A DNA stretch of 64,000 nt from Aporrectodea caliginosa (lineage: Eukaryota > Annelida > Clitellata > Crassiclitellata > Lumbricidae), in assembly GCA_020284085.1 (NCBI GenBank), contig JACEVL010000021.1, positions 425,001 to 489,000 on the forward strand. The letters are read 5' to 3'. The notes under the pieces are model-generated. The model had not been told where the DNA came from, made no database searches, and was given only the letters and a program-made list of their open reading frames with translations. This document shows, piece after piece, positions 44,869 to 57,445 of the stretch; position 1 is the first letter of the stretch, and every line of letters begins with the position of its first letter. The position numbers and the translations under genes were made by a program.

Positions 44869-46857
44869 CAAAAGCTCAGAGGCGGCGATCTTGTCTGAGA
44901 GGTGGGGGGGACACTTTTGAAATTGGTAAAAAATGTATTCGCGCGTGAGCGCGAAAAAATTTTATTGACCTCTTTTTGTGCACATAAAAGCATTATAAAA
45001 GCAAATGGTAGACACTTCATAACGGCATGTAGATATAGGCCCTATATTTCATCCAATTGCATAATCATATGCAAACTCAAATCAAAAGTGAACTGATTTT
45101 ATTAGTTGGTAACACTTTAGCATAGCCTACTGAAGAATGCCACTTAATGCGCTATAACCTCTATGGACTTTTTATACACTACGGAGTTTTCTACTTTTTC
45201 GCAATAGAACAAAAGAAGTTATTCCTATTATCGCTTCTCGAAATCAATGTTCTTCCAGCTCAACCAAGTTCAAGCTGTCTAAAATATGTTTATGTGTGTG
45301 TGACAAACCGCCACCGAGCTTAATCTTGCCTGATCTATTGTAGATCAAAACCAACTCCATAAAAAATTTGTAGTCCTACACGAAGTAAGGGAAGAAATTG
45401 GAGAGGTATTAGTGCAGATCTTCAGCAAATCAATGCAGACTGGAGAAGTACCAAGGGATTGCCTTCTCCTTTCTGGCAGGTTACCAGAAAACCCCAAATA
45501 GGGTTATCAAGCTGGCCAGTGACTGTGGCCACTGGCCAAATGCTTGGTTGTTGAGAACTGTTAGATTTTTTAACCTAAATAAGTAAAATTTATGAATTAT
45601 TTTCAGCTTCGTATTTAATCGCAGCCTGTATCTTCAGCACGCGAGCTTTTCAACAAAATTTAAACCAATCAAAAAACATTCCTATAGGCCTACGTAGCAA
45701 ATTTTATAGAACTATGGCGAATATGAAAATTTATTATGTAGGCCTAATAATAATTAATGAGATTTATAAGTTCGAACTAATTATTCCTCTCACTGAATCA
45801 GATAATTCAGTAGATTCACAAACTCAATTTACCTTTTCTTAATTAAGCTGTCTATCGGTCCCTTGCTTGCTTGGATCACTTAGGCCTATACGAGGCGATT
45901 TAGCTCTTTTCATGACGCTCCGTGACAATAGAATGTACGAAGTTCTGAGACAATGATTTAAGTTGAAATTATTAAGCATTTTAGTGCCTCCTCTTTAATA
46001 TCAACAATAAAACACGACTAATTATTAACAGATTGCAAACACCAGTGGTGGCCAAACTGCGGCACGCTTGGTATTTGTGGCACGCCAGCCTCTGATGAGT
46101 AACACTGCAGTGACGGGTTTAGGTACTGGCGATATAGGCGGCTGCGTAGAGCGGCATTTTTCAAAGGGCGGCAAATTCCGAAAAAATACATGATGGTCAA
46201 TTCCGTCAAAAGATGTCATTTATGAGTAAGGGGTGTCATTTTTGTCCTCGCCTATAACACACAACTGCAAAAACTTGTCAAAGGCCGTCAGTCAGTGGCA
46301 CGGAGGACCTTGCAATTTTCTTTAAAAAATTCCAATGGTTTTCGTAGTTTAGAATTTTATCTATGTACATGTAGAATCTTAGGCGCCTCTGTAGCTCCGT
46401 AGCTGCAGCAACCAAGGGCCTGGTCGGCTTCGCTCTTATACCAGTAACCAGGGGACCGTGGCCTGGTTGATCGACGGCAGCAGACGAGCACAGAGGCAGC
46501 GAAAGGCTCTTCAGTCGGCAGGCAGTCAAAGTCCACTTTCTCAACAGTATATTTATGCTATGCAGAGATATTAAGTCGAACTTGTTCCCATTATATGGTC
46601 GTAGGATGAGAACAAAGAAACAGACTGCATGATAACAAACAAAACTCAGTAATTCTTGTAAGTTGTTGGTGGCAACGTGTGACGTGTAAGCTGCCTGGTC
46701 TCATTGGTCAAGTTTGCACTTGTATTTAACAAAAATAGCAGTCAAAATTTCTTTAAAAATTTGGGGGGGACAACTGTATACTGCGTCCCCTCCACTGTTA
46801 AAGGTGGGGGGACATGTCCCCCTGTCCCCCCCCGGGATCGCCGCCCCTGCAAAAGCT
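44869..46857. mobile_element. hAT-family element, ~1.97 kb, with 8-bp target duplication
   Basis: The element spans 44877-46849. The left end is CAGAGGCGGCGATC and the right end GATCGCCGCCCCTG, so the terminal repeats match at 13 of 14 positions. The flanking 8-bp duplication CAAAAGCT is perfect (44869-44876 and 46850-46857). GT-rich G-runs (GGTGGGGGGGACA) follow both ends. No transposase frame remains. At 46041 a second hAT-like terminus (CAGTGGTGGCCAAACTGCGG) occurs without a visible partner. Confidence 0.9.
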
Positions 46858-47340
46858 GCTATACCGGTACAGAGAAAAACGAATAAATACATGTAGATGT
46901 TGGAACTATTGAGATTTGGAGTCAACCGGATGGCTTTAGAATACTCTCATATTGAATTCTAGGTAGGCCTAGGCTACATTATTCTTAGAGTCTTTTGTCA
47001 GAAGTACGAAGTCATGTGCACGGGGGCGGAGAGCGTATGGTCGCAGTACAAGGTGGCGGAATGAAGTGGCTTAGGACGTCCGTCTCGTTCCATATGATGG
47101 ACCGGAGGCGGCGGTCCTCAGCTGACGAGACTGCCATCGATGCATTAAGATATTCACAGTAAATATCGTCAAAGCGTGACAGTCTCTCGGTTTGCGGTGG
47201 GATACGTAAACAAGTTTTAGCCAGATATATAATGAAGATAAAAGGAACATTTTAAGCATAGTGGCAAGCACTTTGTCAACATTGGGGCAGTTGATGCACC
47301 CTAATACATACGTATGTACTTACGCACTTCTACGTGTACG
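46858..47340. other. Intergenic
   Basis: No gene or repeat that I can support. Confidence 0.3.
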
Positions 47341-47341
47341 C

Positions 47342-47411
<70 letters not shown>
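47341..47411. repeat. ATT microsatellite
   Basis: (ATT)n for about 70 bases, with one slip near 47370. Confidence 0.96.
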
Positions 47412-47412
<1 letters not shown>

Positions 47413-49898
47413 CTGGCCTATGTCACTATGTGTACATGTACGAGTGCATGCATGTAGGTAGGTTGGTCTACTATATGCATGTATGCAAACGTGGCAAACA
47501 GCGACAATAAAATGTAACTGAACGTATTCAACACCAAGAGCAACAATCAGCAGATCGTCATACACAATAATTTATAATTATGACAAACATGTGGATAAGA
47601 AATCATGAAGCAATTCAAATGAATCCTGCTGAATTTTCATTCTGTTCTGGTTCTTGTTTAATAAAAATTTATGTAGTTATGGGGCATAATTATTTAAATT
47701 GCCTCTAATGTCGTTTATGATAGGCTACCTAGATCCGTGTAAATGGCGAACAGTAGAGTTACCCTTGTCAATGCCTGAAAGCATGACACTAAACCTTACA
47801 GAATCATTTTTCTTGTGGTATTGAATGCCAGTGTTAAAGTCCTAACGTCTGCTTCCTTCGATTTCACATAAGCACTTTGTTAAACAGCGAATCTGATAAT
47901 GGACATGAAATAAAATGTTCATTGGAAAGCAGTAGATGTGTTTATTTCCTTTTTAACGACTAGCTGTGTGGTAACAAAGACCATTAGCGTAACCCTCCTC
48001 CTTTATCCAGGCTTGGGACTGGCACTGTCAGAAAGCGAACAGTGGCGGAGTTAAGCAGTAGATGCATATTATGGCGCGAAGATATCTATGTGTCGGGTTG
48101 GCGATATACAACACCAACTGTGATTGGCATTTGCTTGTCTTTTGTATTTAGCCTACGTATGTTAACAGGCAAGAATTGCATTTATAATTGGGCATTTACA
48201 TTCGCCGCTCAAAGAGCAAAAGAAATCAGAGGAGCTCTCTCGCTAGCCTATAAATATGTCGTTAAATGTCATATAGAACTAGACTATTACATCAGTTAGC
48301 AGAACAATGCGCGTTAAACTAGAAGAGACACCAGTGGTGGACCCACGCAAACACGTAGAGCCAACCACCGGGTTTTCTCGACTGCTGACAGATAGCATAG
48401 ATGTTTAGTCTCTGGAACCAGTTGCGTCGATAGGGTAGAGAGACGACAGGTGACAGCGCTCGCACTACACGATGACCCTGCCGCCGAGCAGTTCCTCATT
48501 GGTAGAAAATGGCGCATGTTCGGCTAATTTGTCGAGGCGCCAGGTGTAGACCCAACGCAGAACAGGCATTCGTCACGTGTCTATCGGTGGATTGAGGCGC
48601 TATCAGTGACCAACTTCAGAGGTCACTCCAATGACTTGTGTCTGACAAAAATACCTGGCCACATGCGGCGTTCAGGGTCCGTTTATTCTAGTTTCGATCA
48701 CCCATCAGAAGGGATGGACCTAACGCAGTTACGTCGGCTAAGGCGACTTGCCCAAAAACATGAATAAGAACGGCATCGACTGAAATACAACGCTTGAAGT
48801 AACAGTACACGGTTAGGCCTACTATACGCTCACGATTAACCGTTGCGTTCAATGCATCCAAAAGTACGGACGCTGTTCGATGAAGCGACGACTGACCAGA
48901 GAAGACATACAATTTAAAACGAAAGACGATGCCTACTCATTACTCAAGTCTATGCCAGAGTCTGAGTTGCGTAACTTGGCCTGTCTGTAACGTGGGTCTA
49001 GATGTGGACTGTGGAGGGTACTTAGATTCTCCCTTCCTAACCCTTTCGCAATCAAAGTATCATATGGGTTGTTGCACTTCTTTTTTGTCAAACACATTAA
49101 GCTATGTTATTTTTAAAAGCTGTAAACAGTAGGTTATCCATCTTGCTAAATTAATGTCACCTCAACAATCATAGATGTGAAATATTTAAACACGATGAAC
49201 CTTGAACTCTTATAGTACGTATAGAAGTCAAATGAATAACTCTCTAACCAGAGTCTTAGAGAACACGAGAGTCATTAAAAATAAGCATTGGTCTAAAAAT
49301 ACAAAGAAAGCTATCACGATATTAAATAATTTTCAAATGACAGGTGTGTAGACTAGTTATTTTAATCGTCACAATTTCCAAATTATTATATGAGTCTGCT
49401 AAAGCACAGAAGCAAAATGACCACTTTCTAAATTATTCAGCACTTTCACAATTTCCTAATAACTTATGGCTCAAACTTTAACCAAACAAACTGATTGCAC
49501 ATTGGTAAATCGCTAAACTTAACTTAATTTAATAAGTACGTTAAGTTATTTAGCCGCAATAAATTGTTAAAACGAGGGAAAATATGTGTCGTATGAATGT
49601 GACACAAATAAGTTCAGCATTTTCAAGTCTCTTTAAGTTTTGGAAAAATTTAAAGAGTTTTCTACGTGTCAACATATGACGCTACTAGTCTTGCAGAGAC
49701 TTTCAAGAATTAAAGTCACTCAACATCGAACAGAATTACTGAAAACAATGATAGTGTAGCATAGTTATTCTAAACGGCAATGTTTGGTAAATAAACAGCA
49801 TAAGCAAAGCTATACTTCTCAGTTTTTGAACTTCTGCAAGCATAATCGCTATTATAATGTCATTAACATAATTGCAGCCTTTACAGTGAGCTTATACA
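47412..49898. other. Intergenic, 3' side of cGLR copy 4
   Basis: A plus-strand frame at 48042-48299 (MAELSSRCILWREDIYVSGW onward) has no family resemblance and no splice support. AT-rich DNA near 49150-49890. Nothing else named. Confidence 0.35.
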
Positions 49899-52769
49899 TC
49901 AATTGACATCTTCTTGGAATTTTCGAAGTCTTTGTTGAAGAAAGTAGACAATTATTTGCTCAAAGGGAAGACTAGCTTTGAGTTTCTTAAATTCAAACAT
50001 TGTTTCCGAGAGTGAGTGACAGCGATCGATAACACATCTAAGTTTCAAATATCTGGCCAGAAAATGTCTTCCAAGAAAATATTGGCATTTCGTTGAGTAA
50101 GCATACGTAAGAACTGCTGAAATAACAGACGTCTCAGAGAAAATCTTTCGCGCGAAAAATTGTTCGAACGTAGGACTACATTCAGGAGTTTCTTCAATTT
50201 TCGCCAAATCTTCATTAAAAGGCGATAAATAGTAGACAAGTGTGTGCAATCCAAGCAAACACTGGATATCAGTGTCAAAATAAGAGTCAAGCGGAGGTAT
50301 CACCATTACATTTGCAAATGCAAATTCCCTCAAATCGCTCCGCAGATCAGGATTATGAAGAATTCGTTCACACAAATGCAAAACCTCAGATATTTTATGA
50401 CACTTGTATAAATACGCAGCACGGTAGCAATCAATTGTACCGCATTGAATTCCAAAATCTTTGCACATTGCATTGTAAAATGATGTAATATGTTCTAAAG
50501 AATATTCCGTGAACAATTGAATGATATTCTCCAATTTTGGCAATGAGTATTTAATGCCCGCATCTATTTCATCAATTTTATCAGCTCTTTGATATACGCG
50601 TAAAACGCTGCCTGCTTTTCTTGATATTCGAGAAATCGTTCGATTTGTTTTAGTTGTTAGAATTTCGTCCAACAGAAATTTTGGCGTTCTAAAATTATAA
50701 TTCAGTCCTAGAGGCCTCTGTGTTCTTTCATTTGATGAAATTATTAAATATTGAGCAAACACCTCTGGAGTGAGACGCAGATCAAGAAGAAACTGTTTCC
50801 TAATGAACTGTAAATTATCTTTAATCTGTCTGAAAAGCAGATACAATCCAACGATTCTAGCAATGTCATCAATGAAGAACAGACAGGCCGCATTCAATGT
50901 TTCGTTCTCCCCTTCTGTAGTCGTTTGACTGATTAAAACTGTAGAGCAAAGGTCTACGGCAGTTTGGTATTCTGATGCGGCAAAATGCAGAGCTGCCATG
51001 TATGTCAAAGTTGCACTGGCGAACGCTCTTGTTGTAGAATCCTTATACATGTATGCTAATATGAGGAGATACTTTGATATTTGAGACACGATTTTTAGTT
51101 CTGGATCGTCAGTTGATCCCGTCAAATTGTCCATCAGATCTGTAGCTATTATGAAATATAATTGGCTTCTGTTAAGAACTGTTTTCCATATTTTTGGAAA
51201 GTTATGGTGCCTAGAACTTACCAGTTTTGGTTTAATCAAAACTTGTCTGACTACGTCAATAAGCCATTCGGTGACATATTGCTCTTTCCTACAATCTATT
51301 AAATGCCCAACATGCAGAATGATTATCACCGATGCCAAGAATTCAAAACATGGTTCAATAACTGCCGATGGCATAAGTTTATTCATTTGACATAAACCCG
51401 AGGTGAATATTCTAAGCTGAGGTTTTACAAAAGTGAAGGGTCCAGTTCCACTTAGCCCTTTCCTTGCCACATTACAGAAGTGTTGAAAAGCGTAGAAAAA
51501 TCTCAGCGAAAGATATTGGTCGATGTCTCTGAGTTTAGCTGATGCCAGAGTTTTACGGGTGTCAAATATATATCTATCGGCACATTTTGAGACTTCAAAA
51601 GTCTTCGTTGAGACGGATACGTCAAATATTGGCCACATATAATGGTCGACTAACCAAGGACACAGAATGCGGAAATAACTAAATGCTATCAATCTTTCAG
51701 TCGTTTCATCGACGATTTTCTGGTTCATCTGCTCATGAAACAAATTTGCTCTCGGAATAAAATAATTTGGACATGTTTTCTTCATTAGCCAATGTGAGAG
51801 TTTTCGTAATAAATAACAGCATATTGCAACAACAGAGTAAGAATTCCACCATTCTGGAGACATCTCTTCACAAGACCACATCATCAGTGTTTTGAAATGG
51901 TATGTACAGAGAACCTCGTCTTCCTTTGGACAATCTTTTCTGATTAGTTCTCTTTTAGCAAGGAATCTGAGCAGATGATAGACAATCTGCTGAACTGGTG
52001 TCCAACTCTGAAGTAAAATGACTTCCGCGACTGAAAATGACAGCCTGCACTGATGTACATCATATCTGCAAGCCGGATGTTTTGCAAATACAACATGACA
52101 ACCATTTCGTACTATCTTGCGGATATTGGCAGTTGTCGGCCATCCGTACTTTCTTCTTCGATTAGGCCAACATTTTGCTTCGGTTGGCCACTGTGGGCAC
52201 CATATGGATTCAACAGCATCAATTGAAGAATCGCCTAGTAACTTCATGGCTGGACCAGACGAGGAGATACATGGCTGAGTCTGATCGAAATCAATAACAT
52301 CTCGAAAGTCTTTCGATGGAAACGATTCGTCCAAATTAAGGTTATGACTTTTTTTCTGAAAGTCACATTCAACCAATTCTCGGAACTTAACAGGAATAAA
52401 TTCGAAGATTTTGTGTTTCCAGTTATACTTCATATGTCCCAAATGCAGCAGTTTTACAAAAGATGGATAATCATGGTATGGTTCAGCCAAGAAGCAGTCT
52501 GTTGTGTCAGTAATATAACGAACATCATTTGGTATAACTGGTTTTTCATCTGAAAAGGCTAAACGGTAAGTTCTCACTTTGAAGAAATCTGCGTCATCAA
52601 TGCACGAATGTAGCGGCTGAATATAGAACTCAGCAGTGCTGCCACATGCAATTGGGTAAAATTGTTCCGGGTCTGAGAATACCTCACGTACGGACGGAAG
52701 AGCGTCAGTTTCGGGCTTTGGAAACGTTCTACATGTGGCGACGATAAACTTCGACACAATTTCGTCCAT
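49899..52769 (-). CDS. cGAS-like receptor (Mab-21 nucleotidyltransferase), copy 4
   Basis: Intact single-exon frame of 956 residues on the minus strand and the most diverged full copy. It starts MDEIVSKFIVATCRTFPK, about ten residues shorter at the N-terminus. The triad is kept: CGSTAEFYIQPL (GS 43-44), DAD 59-61, third Asp 184 in SIDAVESIWCPQWP. Mab-21 lobe: CRLSFSVAEVILLQSW, YHLLRFLAKRELI, YHFKTLMMWSCEEM. The loop before the third Asp is longer and the middle region (about 390-480) is quite different from the other copies. The C-terminal extension is retained (FASATLTYMAALHFAASEY, DCYRAAYLYKCHK, RYLKLRCVIDRCHSL). The usual RCCIDC motif is therefore altered to RCVIDRC. The acceptor CATTTTATTACAG lies 2 bases before the ATG. 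Probably an older paralog with its own specificity. Confidence 0.92.
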   Translation of the reverse strand: MDEIVSKFIVATCRTFPKPETDALPSVREVFSDPEQFYPIACGSTAEFYIQPLHSCIDDADFFKVRTYRLAFSDEKPVIPNDVRYITDTTDCFLAEPYHDYPSFVKLLHLGHMKYNWKHKIFEFIPVKFRELVECDFQKKSHNLNLDESFPSKDFRDVIDFDQTQPCISSSGPAMKLLGDSSIDAVESIWCPQWPTEAKCWPNRRRKYGWPTTANIRKIVRNGCHVVFAKHPACRYDVHQCRLSFSVAEVILLQSWTPVQQIVYHLLRFLAKRELIRKDCPKEDEVLCTYHFKTLMMWSCEEMSPEWWNSYSVVAICCYLLRKLSHWLMKKTCPNYFIPRANLFHEQMNQKIVDETTERLIAFSYFRILCPWLVDHYMWPIFDVSVSTKTFEVSKCADRYIFDTRKTLASAKLRDIDQYLSLRFFYAFQHFCNVARKGLSGTGPFTFVKPQLRIFTSGLCQMNKLMPSAVIEPCFEFLASVIIILHVGHLIDCRKEQYVTEWLIDVVRQVLIKPKLVSSRHHNFPKIWKTVLNRSQLYFIIATDLMDNLTGSTDDPELKIVSQISKYLLILAYMYKDSTTRAFASATLTYMAALHFAASEYQTAVDLCSTVLISQTTTEGENETLNAACLFFIDDIARIVGLYLLFRQIKDNLQFIRKQFLLDLRLTPEVFAQYLIISSNERTQRPLGLNYNFRTPKFLLDEILTTKTNRTISRISRKAGSVLRVYQRADKIDEIDAGIKYSLPKLENIIQLFTEYSLEHITSFYNAMCKDFGIQCGTIDCYRAAYLYKCHKISEVLHLCERILHNPDLRSDLREFAFANVMVIPPLDSYFDTDIQCLLGLHTLVYYLSPFNEDLAKIEETPECSPTFEQFFARKIFSETSVISAVLTYAYSTKCQYFLGRHFLARYLKLRCVIDRCHSLSETMFEFKKLKASLPFEQIIVYFLQQRLRKFQEDVN

Positions 52770-52784
52770 TACTGTAATAAAATG
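52770..52784 (-). promoter_or_regulatory. Splice acceptor before cGLR copy 4
   Basis: On the minus strand TCATTTTATTACAG/TA precedes the ATG, in the same position as in the other copies although the sequence has diverged. Confidence 0.65.
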
Positions 52785-53729
52785 AGAATAAAACGAACGA
52801 TTGTCATTTGGATCACTATCTCAGCTGTCTTTATAAGATCACACTATAATAATTTTTTTATATTATTAGCATCGCTATAAATTCTGTATTTATTAGGTAC
52901 CACTATTCATTGGTAAAGAAATTAATCAAGAACCGTGATCACATGAAGAAGAATTTGTTCAAGGTCGTTACACGGTAACCGTATCAGAGGAAGCTCAAAC
53001 CCGCTCTTCGCAATTCAACGCGAACTCTCAAATCAATCAGATAGCGTATTTCACCATGTATATTATGTGTATGTATGTGCATGAATATAGTTTATGGAGG
53101 TACATGTAGGTACGCATGTATGCACGTTTAAATGTATACGTAGAATTGTGGAATATATGCACATATCTGCATGGAGAAAGTCTCCACTGCAAGTGTCACA
53201 CAAACAACGAACTCCACTCCACTCCGCGATTAACAGTTGACACACAAGTAGGCCTATGGTAATGTTATTCTTGAGGCAAAGGGTTACGTTCACTGCCCGA
53301 TCATTCCAAGGAGGTTAACAGAACAATGTTCTCGAAGGTTCGGTGCTATCCACTGAATCCGAAAAGCGAAAAGCGACGACCGACAACGAAATCATATTTA
53401 AAACGGACAGACGACGCTTATGCGATCGATTGATTGATTGGTAGATTGGTTTGTTTGAGTGGCTGATTGTACAATTGATTTTGTGAGTTAGATAATAGTT
53501 AGTGAATTTTTGAAGCATCGATTGAAGCACTGAAACCGTTTATTGATTCGCCCATAACAATTACAACAGAGTACAATAATGTTTCCAACAGGTTTTCTGT
53601 TACGGCCGTCAAAACAAAGACAGCCCTTAAAAGGTTCGACAAAACCTGCAAAACACGCTACGTTCAGAGCTGTTCCTATTACAATACCATTAGTACATCA
53701 GATGTCAAAACGATTTAAAGCTATTGAGT
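52785..53729. other. 5' flank / presumed 5' intron of cGLR copy 4
   Basis: No gene visible. GTATGTATGTGCATG repeats occur near 53068. Confidence 0.35.
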
Positions 53730-54015
53730 AGGGTGGTTCATGGTCACATGGTAAAACATGTAGTTCAAGCTAGCGTGACTCGTTTTTTCAGGTTAATAGT
53801 ATCATTCTGGATAAAATTCAGCTTCCTACTCCAATTGGAAGACGGTGCTCACACCCTCCCTCTGTAGGCCCCTTTACCATATAGTGCGATCGGTTAGAAA
53901 ATACGCATGAGTCTTGAAATGCTTAAATTATGATAAGATTATTAATTTACCAATATACAGAGACAGTCGCTATATCATGTTTCGACTATTTGCTGCAAGG
54001 AAACATATAAACAAT
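53730..54015 (-). promoter_or_regulatory. Conserved block ~0.95-1.25 kb upstream of cGLR copy 4
   Basis: Reverse complement of the block at 16640-16926 upstream of copy 1. Read on the minus strand it shares ATGTTTCCTTGCAGCAAAT, ATAATCTTATCATAATTT, GAGCACCGTCTTCCA and CATGAACCACCCTA in the same order. It is oriented the same way relative to its gene. Confidence 0.5.
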
Positions 54016-55409
54016 CAACAACTCTCAAATGATGTCCCTAGAAATTCGCAGAACTTGATTTCTTCAGCAATTGTCATAGAAGAATCGTAGTATCAGTGGG
54101 AACAGCCGTTTGTTTGCTTTTTGCAGGAGAAAGTCAAGTCACTTTCCTCATCATGTGGAGGAACAATCTTCAAAGAGCTTCACCGTGTTCGACTGATGGC
54201 AATGCTCCGATCCATTTCTTTACATGTCGAATGTTGATTTCTGCGTTCTAATGCCTCTGCGTTCTCGCGTCTTGGAAGGTGTGAAATGAAACACCTACTT
54301 CAGGGACTGGCGTAGCTTTGCTTCTCTGTAACAAAATTGCTCTTGATAGCAAAATCTCTTAAAGCTTGCTACCTGTTTAAGTCTGTAGTCCCTAGGTCAC
54401 AAAGTTCACTGGACTCAGTTGGAACTGCACAATCATCTTCTGCCATTTCCTTCCAGTCTCATTGTTGAGTCAGGTGATGGTATTCACGGAAATTTTCTGA
54501 AGAATTTGGCTCCAGATTATTTGTCAGATGTCTCTATTTCCCAAGCAGCCTTAAAACTCTTGAATACTGGTATGTTTAGGTAACTTAAAGGCTCAAAAGT
54601 GAAAATAATAGTAAGATTGTATTCAAATCAGAAGCCAATCCCAGGAGCTCTCGAGTCAATTATTATTTTCAAAGAAACACGTGCTCCATTCAAACCAGTG
54701 TTCGAAGCAGTGTCATACATGCCTAGTAACTTTTTCAGTCAACTTCCATCGCTTCCAGCAGATCATGAATAAACTTGGTAATTCATTTCCTCTTCTACAG
54801 GAACTCCCAGAATTCCTAGCAGGAAATCTTTGGCACCTTCAGAAACCAGCACTAATAAGCGGTTAATTGCTTTCAAAAAACAGTTTTACCCGTTAACCAC
54901 CAAGGGACAATCTGGTATAGATTCGCCTATTACTCAGCATGTCATTTTTAGCTTTGGTATGTATGTATGTATTTATTTATTGTATTGATGGTATATATAT
55001 AGTATCTGTACATATATGATATATTGTTTGTATTATAATATCAATATATGAAATGCTGCAATGCGTAAGAAATGCAATCAAAGATATGAAATCTGGAATT
55101 ATGTGCTGCATAAAAGTACAGTTTGTATATATATCATGATAAATTCAGTAAGATGTTTGGTAATGAACAGGAAGTAGACAGCAAAATCTGTAATGAACTG
55201 TCCAATGAGAAATATAAAAGTTAGTGTCAAAACCTAGCGACCTATAAACATGCTTTTCAGATCTCTGTGATTTTTTCAACACAGTCTTCTAGTCAAGTGT
55301 AACAGAAGGACAGCCTTGTGGAGCAGCATAACAAGAAAAAATATTTTTTCCCATGTGAGTTTGGACCACACTAGTGTTTCATATTCTGAAGTAAGAGACT
55401 CGGTAACTT
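54016..55409. other. Intergenic
   Basis: TTCTACAG followed by ELPEFLAGNLWHLQKPALIS (54801 onward) could be an exon fragment but has no partner. TATG/TATA-rich stretch at 54955-55030. Nothing else recognised. Confidence 0.3.
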
Positions 55410-55412
55410 CTA

Positions 55413-55670
55413 TAACGTCACAACTTCCACAAGCTTCTTAAGCATACCATGCTCGACGTTTTGGATTGCAGTCCTCGCCTTGAACTTTTCATCATCCTCG
55501 GGGTACTTGATGGACACGCGCCGTATTCCCGTGTCCCCGAATTCGACGGTCATCTCCGTGGTACAATCGGTGGCTCCATCCGGGTTCGTCTGGCCTTCCT
55601 CCGCCGTCTCTGGTCCGTCAACCGGTGCTTCCTTCTTCTTGCACTCGACCTTGCCTTGTCTACAAGCCAT
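55413..55670 (-). CDS. Small hypothetical ORF, acidic-charged protein
   Basis: The minus strand has an 86-codon frame from an internal ATG (MACRQGKVECKKKEAPVDGP) or 93 codons from 55691. A polar, Glu/Lys-rich first half with PETAEEGQTNPDGAT is followed by a more structured part (MTVEFGDTGIRRVSIKYPED, then KFKARTAIQNVEHGMLKKLV). Codon use is GC-richer than the surroundings and repeat-free, which favours real coding. The sequence has no introns here, so it is either a single-exon gene, a last exon or a processed copy. I do not recognise the family. Confidence 0.45.
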
Positions 55671-55691
55671 CGCGAATTGAACTCCAATCAC

Positions 55692-56226
55692 CTAGGAAAC
55701 GGGAATTATCCTCTTCTCTTTATTACTTGGTAATGTAGGATATCCATTGATACCGAAAATCTGTAGAAAAATGCTTAAGGTAAATCGTTTTGTGTGTGTT
55801 TTATTTCTAAACTATCACAAAACAACTAACAGTTCGACAAAAGTCAATACCTGGTACTAGTAGAGGTCTCCAGTAACACACGGTAACAGTTCAGTTGACA
55901 AGTGGAGCCAGCTCATAATTCAACTCAACGCAACGAATTGAACTGTAATTAGTGTCATATTTTTAAATTATCTGAAAACAGTTAACGACACTTTCGGTTT
56001 GACCGATGCTCTTTCTGTATTTGTCGCTTTCTGTATTAGTCGCTGCGACGTAGATGGGTTGAAATGCCTGCTTCAATGCTAAGGGGTTTAGGCCTATAGG
56101 CCAAAATTATGATATTAACGAAACAAGCATCAATTGGCCCAAGGGTTGCACCCGGACATTGTAGATGAAGTTTTACTGTACATAGGCTTATACAACCGCT
56201 ATAGTTTCTTTCAGTTATATATATAT

Positions 56227-56257
<31 letters not shown>

Positions 56258-57204
56258 GCGCAATCATAACCAGCAGTAAGCAGCTCAAAACGGCCAAATA
56301 AAGCATATAGTCATACACTCAAAGCTGTTCACTTACAGGAAGCTTAAATAAGTATAAATTGGTTGAAATATCCGATGTCCTTAGTTCATCGATGTTATCC
56401 AACCGCCTCCGGCTCAACCCATGATCTGAGTTGGTAAGTGTTGGCAGATTACCCAAAAGACAGACTTGCAACTTCGCTATCCAAATGCTTCCTTCTCTAC
56501 TTCGGTGCTTGAGTGAATTGGGTATTACACTCTACCAGGAAGATACCTCTTCTGACCATGTGAAGACAGTATGTTCTACGTGCTTTTATCATCTGCTCCA
56601 GATCTGCAAAAGGCTAAATCCGCTTCTATTTACATGCATGCAATTATATGCGCTTTATGCTGGCCTCCCTCGCTCTCTGGTTAATCAACAGTACTTACTT
56701 CAATCTGATTTATCCCTGAATCTCGGGTAATTGGTGGGATTCAGAAGTATAATCATAATTATAGAAGTATAATCTCTCATATTGAGAGAGAGACAGACAG
56801 AGAGAGACAGAGAGAGAGAGAGAGACAGAGAGTGAGAGACACACACACACATACAGAGACATACAGAGACAGACAGAGCGAGCTAAGACGTCATCATATG
56901 TATAATAACCTCTTTGCTTTAAACTTTGTATCGGTTTAATGTTCAGGAAAAGTTTTGTTTTCAAATTGGGGCTCATAGTTAATAGGATGGCCTTACCAAA
57001 TTTCAGCTTTATTGTATTAAGTGCCAAGATCATAATAAACATTATGGGCATTGTTTATTCTGTCTATGAAAAGTGGAGTATAGTAACCGTAGTCCAGTAC
57101 CTTCGGATCCCTCGCCGAAAAACACGCTTATGCTACAGTGTACATGTAGCCTACGTAATTGATTAGCAACCTTCATTTATGTCTTGAATTTTATGGATAC
57201 ATTT
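55692..57204. other. Intergenic with AT and GA microsatellites
   Basis: (AT)n at 56216-56258 and a GAGA/GACAGA run at 56784-56880. A plus frame at 56431-56730 has no motif support. Confidence 0.4.
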
Positions 57205-57445
57205 CTTTATTAAGAACTGTTGGAAAAATCCGTGCTATACCACATTACCTCTGACCATATTCACGAATGTCAAATCAATGTAGGCCTACTGTTGCAAGTA
57301 TCAACGCAATATGAAAAAACGTTTAAATACTTTGTAACTATGATTTCTTCTTATTGCACTGTGTGCTTCACCTGTCGGTGTTCTGCCTCCTTTCAATTGT
57401 AATCTAATCAAAATCAGAGTTAGAAGTCTCCTTCTTCAATAGCAC
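57205..57445. repeat. Segment directly repeated at 63665-63925
   Basis: GAACTGTTGGAAAAATCCGT, TTTGTAACTATGATTTCTTC, TATTGCACTGTG and CCTGTCGGTGTT recur as GAACTGTTGAAAAAATGCCG, TTCGTAACTGTGATTTATTC, TACTGCTCTGTG and CCTGTCGGCGTT, in order and orientation. No coding content. Confidence 0.7.

Noticed and set aside
46041..46260. A complete nested hAT element starting CAGTGGTGGCCAAAC
   Set aside because: Only one terminus is visible; I could not find a matching inverted end or target duplication.
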